From: Deltaproteobacteria bacterium
GTDB taxonomy: Bacteria > Myxococcota_A > UBA9160 > UBA4427
Direction: 5' to 3'
Assembly (NCBI GenBank): GCA_002719955.1
Contig: PBFW01000021.1
Coordinates: 1-60,820, forward strand
DNA length: 60,820 bases
The notes under the pieces were generated by a model that saw only the letters and a list, made by a program, of their open reading frames with translations, made no database searches and was not told the DNA's origin. Position numbers and translations under genes: made by a program. Shown in pieces: positions 35,361-44,049 of this stretch (position 1 is the stretch's first letter; each line of letters begins with the position of its first letter).

Positions 35361-36452
35361 CTATTCGCCCGAGCTCTCCACGAACCCTCCCCAGGTCGCC
35401 ATGTAGGAGACGAAGGCCTGGCTCAACCCCTCGTTCCTCAGGTATTGCTCGGTCACGGGGAGCACGACCTGTTCGAAGTCGGGGTCCTCACGGACGCGGC
35501 GCGGAAAGTCGTGGTGAAGGATTCCGACGCGGCCGGGCAGCACGAAGTCGAGACCCGCGTCGAGGCAGGCCTGCACGTCGGCCGCGCTCGAAATCTTGCC
35601 AGCCGCACCCAGTCGCACGTCGCCGCGATCGAGCTCGCTGAAGTAGGAGAGCAGGCTCCGGCCCTGGAATTCCTCTTCGGCTGGCTCCTTGAACACGTCC
35701 CAAAGCGACATGTCGAGAAAATCGATCCTGCCCTCGTGCATCAATCGCTGTGCCACTTCGCGCGCCTCGGTCAGCGTGACCCCGAAACGCTCCGCCGAGA
35801 GTCGAACCCCGACGATGAAGTCCGATCCGCATCGTCTGCGGATCCCGTCGACGACATCGAAGAGGAGACGGGCGCGATTTTCGAGGGACCCGCCGTAGCG
35901 ATCGGTCCGCGCGTTGGTCTCGGCGCTCAGGAATTGAGCCAAGACGTAGCCATGCGCACCATGGACTTCGACGCCGTCGAATCCGGCGCGTTCCGCGCGC
36001 TCCGCCGCCACGATGAAATCCTCGCTCAGCGTCTCGACCTCTTCGCGCGCCAGGGCTCGCGCGCCCGTCTCCTCGTCGGCGGAGGCACTGACGGGGCGCT
36101 CATCGATATGCTCGCGTGGGGCGCGCATGCCGGCGTGGTGCAGCTGGAGGATCGCCACACTCCCGTGTTTCTGGATGCCCTTGGCGAGACGACTCAAGCC
36201 CTCGAGGTGCTGGTCGCCGAAGATGCCGATCTGGCCCGGAAAGCCTCGCCCACAGGCCTGCACGTTCGCCGCCGCGGTCATCGTAGAACCGAATTCGCCT
36301 CGCGCGCGCATCGTCAGCCAATCGAACTCTTCGTCCGAGAGTCGGCCATCCGCGTGACTCTGCAGGTTGGTCAGCGGCGCGAGCATGAAACGGTTCTTCA
36401 TCTCGGGGCCGCGAGAGAAGCGGAGTGGGGTGAAGGCGGATTGGTTGCTCAT
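35361..36452 (-). CDS. NADH:flavin oxidoreductase (old yellow enzyme family)
   Basis: 363-residue FMN-binding TIM barrel. Conserved blocks are N-R-F-M-L-A-P-L-T-N, LQLHHAGMRA, AGFDGVEVHGAHGYVLAQFL and NARTDRYGGSLENRARLL. Only the FMN domain is present; there is no iron-sulfur/FAD extension, unlike the protein at 57068-59197. OYE enzymes reduce activated C=C bonds with NAD(P)H. The start at 36452 gives the family-typical M-S-N-Q-S-A-F-T-P-L; an ATG at 36542 would add 30 residues that are not family-like. It lies 93 bp downstream of DUF3240 on the same strand and is probably a separate unit. Confidence 0.94.
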   Translation of the reverse strand: MSNQSAFTPLRFSRGPEMKNRFMLAPLTNLQSHADGRLSDEEFDWLTMRARGEFGSTMTAAANVQACGRGFPGQIGIFGDQHLEGLSRLAKGIQKHGSVAILQLHHAGMRAPREHIDERPVSASADEETGARALAREEVETLSEDFIVAAERAERAGFDGVEVHGAHGYVLAQFLSAETNARTDRYGGSLENRARLLFDVVDGIRRRCGSDFIVGVRLSAERFGVTLTEAREVAQRLMHEGRIDFLDMSLWDVFKEPAEEEFQGRSLLSYFSELDRGDVRLGAAGKISSAADVQACLDAGLDFVLPGRVGILHHDFPRRVREDPDFEQVVLPVTEQYLRNEGLSQAFVSYMATWGGFVESSGE

Positions 36453-36545
36453 GGGGGATCGGATTCCTTGAGTGTTCAGGGGCGAGCGACGATAGCGCCT
36501 CGGTGGATTTGTAATACGGCCTTCCGATGACGCCCTTTTCACCCC

Positions 36546-36869
36546 TCACCGGGCTTGAGCTTCTCGCTCCCGCCCGATCGTGCCTGCCTCGACCACCGGC
36601 GTGATCCAGTAGTGTAGGCCAACGCCGTCGAAGGCCTCTCCGAGTCGCCTCACGATGGCGTGCGCCTCTTCATCTCGTGTCTGGATCCAGAACGCGACGC
36701 GACGCTGGACGCCGGTGACCTGCTCAGCGGTCGAGAGCTGCGCTGCGTGGATCCCGTGGCCTCGGCAGGGTGACGTCGTGAAACCCTCGTGGTGGGATTC
36801 GAGGAGCCAGTCGACGAGCCGCTCTTCGAACTCGGGCGTCGTGATCAGGGTCAGCAGGCACTCGCTCAT
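36546..36869 (-). CDS. DUF3240 family protein
   Basis: 107-residue PII-like small protein. M-S-E-C-L-L-T-L-I-T-T-P-E-F-E-E-R-L-V-D-W-L-L, then FTTSPCRGHGIHAAQLS and V-A-F-W-I identify DUF3240, known as the last gene of CzcCBA/CusCBA-type efflux operons. It is presumed to sense or modulate metal export. Its ATG overlaps the RND permease stop as ATGA. Cys and His residues in S-P-C-R-G-H-G-I-H could bind metal (inference). Confidence 0.88.
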   Translation of the reverse strand: MSECLLTLITTPEFEERLVDWLLESHHEGFTTSPCRGHGIHAAQLSTAEQVTGVQRRVAFWIQTRDEEAHAIVRRLGEAFDGVGLHYWITPVVEAGTIGREREAQAR

Positions 36870-39800
36870 CGTCGGCCCTCCCGCTCACTTCGAAGCATGA
36901 GCCAACGATATGAGATCGGCAGCAGGATCAGCGTCAGCGCGGTTGCGCTCACGAGACCGCCGATGACAACGACCGCTAGCGGCCGCTGGAGCTCGGAACC
37001 CGGGCCGCTCGCGACCAGCAGGGGAACCAGCCCGAGGGCGGTGCTGGCGGCGGTCATGAGCACGGGCCTGAGCCGCCGCGCTGCGCCTTCCAGGACGACC
37101 TCCTCGGCCGGCATGCCCTCAGCGCGCAGCTGGTTGAAGGTGCTGACGAGGACCACACCATTGAGGACGGCAATGCCGAGCAGGGCGATGAAGCCGATGG
37201 TGGCGGGGACGGAAAGATATTCTCCCGAGGCCCAGAGCGCGACGACGCCGCCGATCAGGGCGAGCGGAATATTGCCGAGGACGAGCCCGGCCTGCGAGGT
37301 CGATCGAAACGTCGAGAAGAGAAGCAGGAAGATCAAGCCGAGTGAGGTGGGGATGACGAGCATCAGTCGCGCCGCGGCGCGCTGTTGGTTCTCGAACTGT
37401 CCGCCCCATTCGAGGCGAGATCCCTCTGGAAGATGGATCTCCTCGGCGATGCGCCTTTTGGCCTCTTTGACGAAACCGACGAGGTCCCGATCGCGCACAT
37501 TGGCCGTCATCACAGCGAGGCGCGACGCGCCTTCGCGGTTGATCTGGACCGGTCCTTCCACGCGTCGGAGGGAAGCCACCAGCGACAGTGGGATCGGGTC
37601 CGTGGACATCGCAGGGAGTTGGATATTCACGAAATCGAGGGGGGACTTTCGGAGCGCTGCCGACCCGCGCAGCATGATGGGCACGCGGCGCACTCCGGCG
37701 AAGACGGTGCCTGCGCGGATCCCCTCGAGTCGGGCTCTCAGGCGGTTCTGCAAATCTTCGACCGAGAGCCCCAGGCGGCCGGTCGCGAGCGGGTCGATCT
37801 GCACTTCGAGGAACCCGGCGCCTTCGGAAAGCGTACGCAGGACGTCCTCAGCGCCGTCGAGGGTACTGAGCAACCCGGCGATTTCAGCGGCGCTCTGGTT
37901 GAGGGTGGCGAGATCCGGTCCGAAGAGCTTGACGGCGACATCGCCGCGGACGCCCGTCAGCATTTCAGAGACACGCATGTCGATCGGCTGTGTAAAGCCG
38001 TAGGCGATTCCCGGAAAATCGTTCATCACCGCGCGAATGCGATCGAGGATCGCGTCGCGAGAAGGAGCTTGCCACTCGCTGCGCGGCCGCAAAACGAGAA
38101 ACGCGTCCGTCTGGTTGAGGCCCATCGGGTCGAGCCCGATTTCATCGGACCCGGTTCTGGCCACGACGCCCACGATCTCCGGAACCCGTTCGATGAGGGC
38201 CCGTTCGATCCGCAGGTCCATGTCGAGGGAAGTCTTCAGGTTGATCGATGGAAGCTTTTCGAGCTGCACGATCACGCTTCCTTCGTCCATGGTCGGAAGG
38301 AAGATCCTTCCAATTCGCGGGTAGAGAAGGGCGGCAAGGATGAGCAGAAGCGCGACGCCGGCGAAGATCCAGCGCGGGTGGTCGAACGCCCATTCCAGGG
38401 TTTCTCGATAGCGCGTCTCGAGCCACCGCATCCAGCGCGTCGGGCGCCCGCCGCCCGAGGAGAGCAGGAAGGAAGCGACGACAGGCAGGACGGTGAGCGA
38501 GAGCATCAGGGAAGAGACCAGCGCGAAGATGATGGTCAGCGCGACGGGAATGAAGAGCTTTCCCTCGAGTCCTTCGAGGGTGAGAAGGGGAAGGAAGACC
38601 AATACGATGATCGCCGTGCCTGCCGAGACGGGTCGGGCGACCTCACGCGCCGCGCGATAGATGACGTGGAGGTGGGGGAGACGTTCGCCCGCGCCCCGTC
38701 CGCGGTGAGCGACGGCGTTCTCGACGACCACGACCGCAGAATCCACGAGCATGCCGACGGCGATCGCGATCCCTCCCAGGCTCATCAGATTCGCCGAGAG
38801 GCCGAAGCCTCGCATCCAGATGAAGGTGGCGAGGACCGAGAGCGGAAGAACCAGCGCCGCGGTCAGGGCGGCGCGCCAGTCGGCGAGGAACGCGACCAGC
38901 ACGGCGAGCACGAGGATCACGGCGCTGAGGAGCGCGATCTGAACCGTCCCGACCGCGTTTCGAACCAACTCGGCGCGGTCGTAGAAGACTCGGATCTCGA
39001 CGCCTTTGGGTAGGCTCGCTTCGAGCTCCATGAGTTTCTTCCGCACGCCGTCGACCACATCCCACGCATTCGCCCCCCGCAATCCCAGAACCAGACCCTG
39101 CACGGCTTCGCCCTCACCGTTCAGGGTCACGCCGCCGTGGCGGGACAGCTCGCCGCGCTGGACGTCGGCGATGTCGGCGACTCGAATGGACTCGACGGGA
39201 TGACTGCGGACCACAATGGCGCGAAGATCGCCGAGGGATTCGATACGGCCTTCGGAGCGGACCAGAAGGACCTCCTCCCCGTCGATCAGCCGGCCAGCGC
39301 CATCGTTGCCGTTATTCCGATGGATGGCCTCCTGTAGCTCCTGGGGGCTGATTCCTCGGGCGAGCATCGCCTCGGGGCGCGGGGTGACTTCGAAGGTCTC
39401 GACGAAGCCGCCCAACGCGTTGACATCCGCGACGCCCTCGACGGTTCGGAGCGCCGGACGGATGACCCAGTCGAGCAGCGTGCGACGTTCGCGCAGATCG
39501 AGGTCGCCCCCCTCGATCGTGAACATGAACATCTCACCGAGCGGCGTGGTCAAGGGGGCGAGCCCGCCTCGGATACCCGTCGGCAGAGCATCCCAGATTG
39601 CGGCGAGCCGTTCCGAGACCTGCTGGCGAGCCCAATAAATGTCGGTCCCGTCCTCGAAGTCGACCGTGATGTCAGCCAGCGTGTATTTGGTGACGGACCG
39701 CAGCGTGGTCTGTTGCGGGATTCCCAGCATCTCGACTTCGATCGGCGCGGTGATGCGGGTTTCCACCTCCTCGGGGGTCATGCCGGGAGCTCGAATGATC

Positions 39801-39946
39801 ACCTTCACCTGGGGCGTCGAGACGTCGGGGAAGGCATCGACGGGCGTGTTCTGGAAGGCATTCCAACCGGCTCCGACGACGACGGTCGTCGCCAGGGCGA
39901 CGAAGAGGCGCTGGGTCAGGGCGAATTGGATGAGCCGCGCGAGCAT
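36866..39946 (-). CDS. CusA/CzcA-family heavy-metal efflux RND permease
   Basis: 1026-residue inner-membrane proton-driven exporter with the full RND layout: TM1 near residues 10-30, a periplasmic porter domain with GTDIYWARQQVSERL, a TM2-6 block, a second porter domain, and a TM8-12 block. TM4 reads GGIAIAVGMLVDSAVVVVEN. The single Asp there and the absence of the D-F-G that marks divalent-metal CzcA suggest a CusA-like (Cu/Ag) or atypical transporter; the metal cannot be assigned. The start ATG at 39946 overlaps the adaptor stop (ATGA). Its stop overlaps DUF3240 (ATGA), so the operon is translationally coupled throughout. Confidence 0.94.
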   Translation of the reverse strand: MLARLIQFALTQRLFVALATTVVVGAGWNAFQNTPVDAFPDVSTPQVKVIIRAPGMTPEEVETRITAPIEVEMLGIPQQTTLRSVTKYTLADITVDFEDGTDIYWARQQVSERLAAIWDALPTGIRGGLAPLTTPLGEMFMFTIEGGDLDLRERRTLLDWVIRPALRTVEGVADVNALGGFVETFEVTPRPEAMLARGISPQELQEAIHRNNGNDGAGRLIDGEEVLLVRSEGRIESLGDLRAIVVRSHPVESIRVADIADVQRGELSRHGGVTLNGEGEAVQGLVLGLRGANAWDVVDGVRKKLMELEASLPKGVEIRVFYDRAELVRNAVGTVQIALLSAVILVLAVLVAFLADWRAALTAALVLPLSVLATFIWMRGFGLSANLMSLGGIAIAVGMLVDSAVVVVENAVAHRGRGAGERLPHLHVIYRAAREVARPVSAGTAIIVLVFLPLLTLEGLEGKLFIPVALTIIFALVSSLMLSLTVLPVVASFLLSSGGGRPTRWMRWLETRYRETLEWAFDHPRWIFAGVALLLILAALLYPRIGRIFLPTMDEGSVIVQLEKLPSINLKTSLDMDLRIERALIERVPEIVGVVARTGSDEIGLDPMGLNQTDAFLVLRPRSEWQAPSRDAILDRIRAVMNDFPGIAYGFTQPIDMRVSEMLTGVRGDVAVKLFGPDLATLNQSAAEIAGLLSTLDGAEDVLRTLSEGAGFLEVQIDPLATGRLGLSVEDLQNRLRARLEGIRAGTVFAGVRRVPIMLRGSAALRKSPLDFVNIQLPAMSTDPIPLSLVASLRRVEGPVQINREGASRLAVMTANVRDRDLVGFVKEAKRRIAEEIHLPEGSRLEWGGQFENQQRAAARLMLVIPTSLGLIFLLLFSTFRSTSQAGLVLGNIPLALIGGVVALWASGEYLSVPATIGFIALLGIAVLNGVVLVSTFNQLRAEGMPAEEVVLEGAARRLRPVLMTAASTALGLVPLLVASGPGSELQRPLAVVVIGGLVSATALTLILLPISYRWLMLRSEREGRR

Positions 39947-41049
39947 CAGTCGGGGCCTCCGCCCGTGAGCCAATGTGCTTTGAGCGCGGCGGTGCCGTGG
40001 ATCGCGATGGCCGCCCCGTCCGCGAGTGGGCCCGAGATGGCAATCTCTTCCCCGGATCCGCCCACGACCGCGACGCGGAGCGCCTCGAAGCCGCCTGCGG
40101 ACTCCCGAAAGATCCAAGCCTGTTGTTCGATGTGGACGATGCCGGTCGCGGGGACGGCAAAGGCGGTTCCGTGCTCACGCGGTGTCTCGAATTGCACGCG
40201 AACGAATTGGCCGGGACGCAACTGCGTCCGGCCGCCATCGACCGTTCCCCGCACCAGTACGCCCTGGTCGAGCGAATGGATCTCGCCACCGACCGTGATG
40301 ACACGACCGGCCGCGTCGAGGTCGGGGAGAATGAAGCGCGTGCCATTGTCGAGCGTGCGTGCGATATCGATGGGCGTGTGGATATCGACGGTGAGGCGCG
40401 CGATGTCCCCGATTCGGTAAAGCGCTCCACTCGCTTCCAAACGTTCGCCGGCCCGCGCGTACTGCTCCAGCACGACGCCTTCAAAGGGCGCTCGCACGAT
40501 CAAGGTGGAGCGGAGTTTGTGCGTTCGATCGAGCGTCACGAACTCGTCCTCACTCATGCCGGCGAGCATGAGGGCCTGCTGCCGTTCTTCGAGGCGAGTG
40601 CGCGCCTGGTGCAGCAGCGCCGCGGACTGTGCGGCTCTCCGTCCGGCAATGATGCCCTCGTCGGCGAGCTGCTCCTCGCGTCGTGCCGTCGAACGGGTGA
40701 GATCGAGCTGGGTGAGGGCTTCGAGATATTCCCGCTGCAGAGCGACGAAGGCGGGGCTCTCGATGCGCGCCAGTTCGTCTCCCGGGGAGACGGAATCGCC
40801 CACTGCGACGAGGGGCGAGAGCAGGAGCCCGGGCGACCCGGCCGTGATCATACGAACCTGAGCATTGGGCAGTGTGATACGACCGGGCAGTTGGGGGCGC
40901 GGAACGAGCTCTATGCGCTCGGGGATCCCGACGACGATGCCGAGCGCCATGCGTTGTTCCGTCGTGATCGGCACCGACGTGGACGGTTCGGCCACGGCGG
41001 TCACGGCCAGACTCATGGCCAGGCTGATCGGTGCGAGGCTTCGCTTCAC
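39946..41049 (-). CDS. Efflux RND transporter periplasmic adaptor (CusB/CzcB-like)
   Basis: 367-residue membrane fusion protein. An N-terminal signal (LAPISLAMSLAVTAVA) is followed by a barrel-sandwich region (GSPGLLLSPLVAVGDSVSPG), a helical hairpin rich in Leu, Arg and Gln (residues about 105-165), RAPFEGVVLEQYARAGERL, and a beta-barrel domain. It bridges the RND permease and the TolC channel. No His-rich metal-binding N-terminus is seen. It is coupled by ATGA overlaps to TolC upstream and the permease downstream. Confidence 0.92.
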   Translation of the reverse strand: MKRSLAPISLAMSLAVTAVAEPSTSVPITTEQRMALGIVVGIPERIELVPRPQLPGRITLPNAQVRMITAGSPGLLLSPLVAVGDSVSPGDELARIESPAFVALQREYLEALTQLDLTRSTARREEQLADEGIIAGRRAAQSAALLHQARTRLEERQQALMLAGMSEDEFVTLDRTHKLRSTLIVRAPFEGVVLEQYARAGERLEASGALYRIGDIARLTVDIHTPIDIARTLDNGTRFILPDLDAAGRVITVGGEIHSLDQGVLVRGTVDGGRTQLRPGQFVRVQFETPREHGTAFAVPATGIVHIEQQAWIFRESAGGFEALRVAVVGGSGEEIAISGPLADGAAIAIHGTAALKAHWLTGGGPD

Positions 41050-42386
41050 GGAATGACTCCCAGCGCTTGGTTGAGTTCGGCGATGCCGAATTGATACAGG
41101 ATTTGGGTCTCTCGTCGGGTCTGCTCGGCTGAGGTGGCGAGGGCGCGAGCGCGCAGAAGGGTGCCGGGATCCGCTTCGCCGAGCCCGAAACCGATTTCCG
41201 TCAGGCGGCGGTATTCAGAGGCCATCCGAGCTCGCTCGGTGGCCGTGCGTGCACGTTCGCCGGCGAGGGCGAGCCGGTGCTCCGCTTGTGCCAGAGCCCC
41301 TTGGAGTCGGCGTTCGAGCCGACGAGTGTCACGTTGGCTTTCGGCAAGGGCTCTCTGTGCCATCGCCAGTTCCACCCGCGTGTCGCCGCGGCGCCCGAGC
41401 GGAATTCGCAGTCCGGCCAGGATGCGGTTGTCGAAGTCGTCGTTTCCGGCATCCCGTTCGTGTTGGCTGCCGAAGGCGACCACCGGATGACCCCATTGGT
41501 CATTTTGGAGCTTGCGGATTTCCGCCTCGGCACGCGCGATGTTTTCCCGCGCGAGCAGGAGTAGCGGATGTGCCTCGAGTGTCGTTCGCTCCGAGGTTGC
41601 TTCTGTCCAGTCGGAGGGTGAGGCGGAAAGACCTGTCAGGAGCGCATAATCTCCCTCTGCGTGTCGCGATTCTTCGAGGGCTTCCAGGAAGTGGATTCGG
41701 CTGTCGAGACTCGCGCTTCGGGCGAGCAGCAGGTCGCGCTCGGAGAGTTCCTGCAGCGCGACGGCCCGTTCGATCTGATCCGCGAGCGCGTCCTCCGCCC
41801 GCCACTCGGCCTCGGCGAGTTCGACCCGGACGCCCGCCAGAGCGAGTTCTGCAATCGCCTGTCGAACCCATCCCGCGACTTCGAGCAGATGCGCTTGTTC
41901 GGCGTGCCCCGCCGCCGCGGCCGCAGCGCGCGCGCGGTTGCGACGTCCCCTGCGTTGGCCGGGCCACCAGAGCGGAAGCTCGAGGCCGGTGTTCCATTGC
42001 CGATAGCCGTCATCGGTCCCGATGCGATCGGTCACGTGATTGGCCGAGAGCGAGGGGGGCTCCGGCCAGAGTCGCTTCGCATCCCACGCGAAGGCATCGG
42101 CTTCGGCCCGGCGTGCCGCGATGACCTCGGTTCCCGCTTCCTGCGCAGCGGTCGTTCGGATGACTTCGCGAAGAGAGAGAGAGGATTGCGGCTCGATGCG
42201 AATATGTGCATGCGCTTCCAGAGCTGGATCCGGCGGCTCAGCACTCGCATTCAGGGCGTTGAACAAAACGAGCGCGGCGAGCGCACCCACGCGGGGGAGG
42301 GTGCGGGCGGTCGTGAGTGAGGAGGACCTGTCGCGGTATTCCGTCACTTCGCATGGCTTGGGGCTGTTGGTCACAGTGATTCCCAC
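41046..42386 (-). CDS. TolC-family outer-membrane efflux protein
   Basis: 446-residue outer-membrane channel subunit (CusC/CzcC-like). The signal-like core VGALAALVLFNALNASA lies near residue 33-49, followed by long alpha-helical, Arg/Ala/Glu-rich hairpins with the internal duplication typical of TolC (P-E-P-P-S-L-S-A near 110 and L-R-I-P-L-G-R-R-G near 330). The start is GTG at 42386. Another GTG four codons later has better spacing to GGTGGGA. First gene of the tolC-cusB-cusA-DUF3240 operon. Confidence 0.9.
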   Translation of the reverse strand: MGITVTNSPKPCEVTEYRDRSSSLTTARTLPRVGALAALVLFNALNASAEPPDPALEAHAHIRIEPQSSLSLREVIRTTAAQEAGTEVIAARRAEADAFAWDAKRLWPEPPSLSANHVTDRIGTDDGYRQWNTGLELPLWWPGQRRGRRNRARAAAAAAGHAEQAHLLEVAGWVRQAIAELALAGVRVELAEAEWRAEDALADQIERAVALQELSERDLLLARSASLDSRIHFLEALEESRHAEGDYALLTGLSASPSDWTEATSERTTLEAHPLLLLARENIARAEAEIRKLQNDQWGHPVVAFGSQHERDAGNDDFDNRILAGLRIPLGRRGDTRVELAMAQRALAESQRDTRRLERRLQGALAQAEHRLALAGERARTATERARMASEYRRLTEIGFGLGEADPGTLLRARALATSAEQTRRETQILYQFGIAELNQALGVIP

Positions 42387-43087
42387 CCTTCAGTCTTCGC
42401 GGACCAGGCTCGGCCCCTGAGGCAGGCACCATCCCGGATCTCCTCGGTCCTCGCGCGCAGCCCGCACACTAGGCTCGGGTGGTGGGCGAACCATCCGCCA
42501 AACGCCGGAGTTTCTGTTCTGGGTTGGTCTTCAGCGGAGCGGGGAGCGGATCCGACAGGTGCCGGAGGTCGAAGTCGATGGAGGGCGACTCTCTCTGTCG
42601 CGCGTCGGTCCTCTAATTCGTTCCGCATCGGAGTCATGGAGCGTTTCCTGTTGCCATTCGATGGATGATCGGGCGCTGATATACGGGCACAAGATATCTT
42701 GGACAGGCGACGTTCCCCGCGAATATACGATTTCAGCTCTCACCCGGGTCGATTCGTCCCCGCCGCGCACAGATCACGCGGCGAGTCAGAAAGCGCATGC
42801 TAGAGCTCGCATTTTCTCGGTACACCCATCATTGCCCCGGCGCCAGTGATCTCGGAAAGATCGAAACGGGTTCTTCGAGGCGGCGAGGCAATCTGGCGGT
42901 TCCCGGGCCACGCCCGGGCGCCGACATCGAAGCTCAGGAGCCATGCCGACCCACTCTACCCGTCGTTGGCGGGTTCTGCCGACGGGCTTCGTCCCTTCAT
43001 CGTGCGGTGTCGGGCCGCGAGTGCGAAGATGGGTCCGCGCACTTCATCCGCGGGTGAACGGCCTGAACCGGAGAGGGCAGGGGGCGG
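42387..43087. other. Divergent intergenic region without recognised gene
   Basis: About 700 bp between the metal-efflux operon (-) and the sulfotransferase pseudogene (+). Frames are short or Arg-rich, and nothing resembles a protein family. A metal-responsive promoter for the efflux operon would be expected here, but no MerR-type 19-20-bp spacer or clear dyad was identified by eye. Confidence 0.45.
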
Positions 43088-43957
43088 GTGGAATCAAAGG
43101 CCGTATTCGAAGAGGACGTGGTTTTGGCGACAGCTCGGCGCGAGGCGGGTCTCGCTGATTTCGGCGATATTCGCTTCCGGGAGCCGCTCCGAAGGCTGCT
43201 CCATTCACTCGAGCACGAGGCCCTTCTCAGTGAGGCTGGACGTACGATTCAATTCGAGCGAGTGATCGGGAATCTCGTGACACGCTTCTGGGCAGAGGCG
43301 TTCATCGCGCGACATCCGGAGATTCTCGAAGAGGAGATCGAGGCCCCGGTCGTTGTCGTCGGCCCCATCCGCTCGGGTACGACGCGGCTCCAGCGCCTGC
43401 TCGGCGAGGATCCCAGACATCTGGCCGTCCTCTGGTGGGAAAATCGTTGTCCGGTCCCCCTTCCCGGGAGCGATTGGCGGAGAGACGATCCGCGGATCCC
43501 CAGGCAGTGGAAGAGGTCCGTCAGACGATTGAGGCATCTCCTGAGCTCGATGCGATCCACCCATGGGACCCTTACGGCCCAGACGAGGAGGCGCTGTTAT
43601 GCGAGCATGCTTTCCTCTCTCATGTACCCGAATCGAGCCTTCATGTCCCGACCTATCGCGATTGGCTACAGGATCAGAATCAGACCCCCGGCTATGAGTT
43701 CCTCGCGCGTATGCTCCGGATTCTCCAGTGGCAGAAGAAAGAGAAGGGCGTCGGAACTCGAGCGGATCTACGACTGGCTCGGCGCGCCCTTCCCATCCCG
43801 GACCCGAAGCGCCCTCGAGATCTGGCTCGTGCGGAATGCGCGCGAAAAGAGACCTGCCCATCGCTATTGCCTAGAAGATTTTGGTCTGGAGGAAGGGGAT
43901 CTGAAGAGGCAGTTCGCGGACTATCGTGAGTGCTTCATCCTCTCGCGGCCGAGTTGA
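43088..43957 (+). pseudogene. Sulfotransferase-family pseudogene (frameshift plus internal deletion)
   Basis: The N-terminal part has the PAPS-binding loop GPIRSGTTRLQRLL and L-W-W-E-N-R-C-P-V-P-L-P-G of bacterial sulfotransferases (PF13469). Near 43485-43510 the family sequence shifts by one frame (RQTIEASPELDAIHPWDPYG, then T-P-G-Y-E-F-L-A-R-M-L-R-I-L-Q-W-Q-K). It then jumps back near 43745 directly to the C-terminal part: IYDWLGAPF, HRYCLEDFGLEEGDL, and F-A-D-Y-R. The roughly 130-150 residues that normally separate these parts, including the W-V-L-K-S-P-x-H region, are missing. The gene is thus frameshifted and internally deleted. Confidence 0.78.
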
Positions 43958-44049
43958 AGTGCCACGTCTCGGAGCTTTTCGGATGCGAGAGAGGAGCGGG
44001 ATCGCTGCTTACCTCGACAGAAAAGGCACGAACTCGATCGGCCGCGCCC

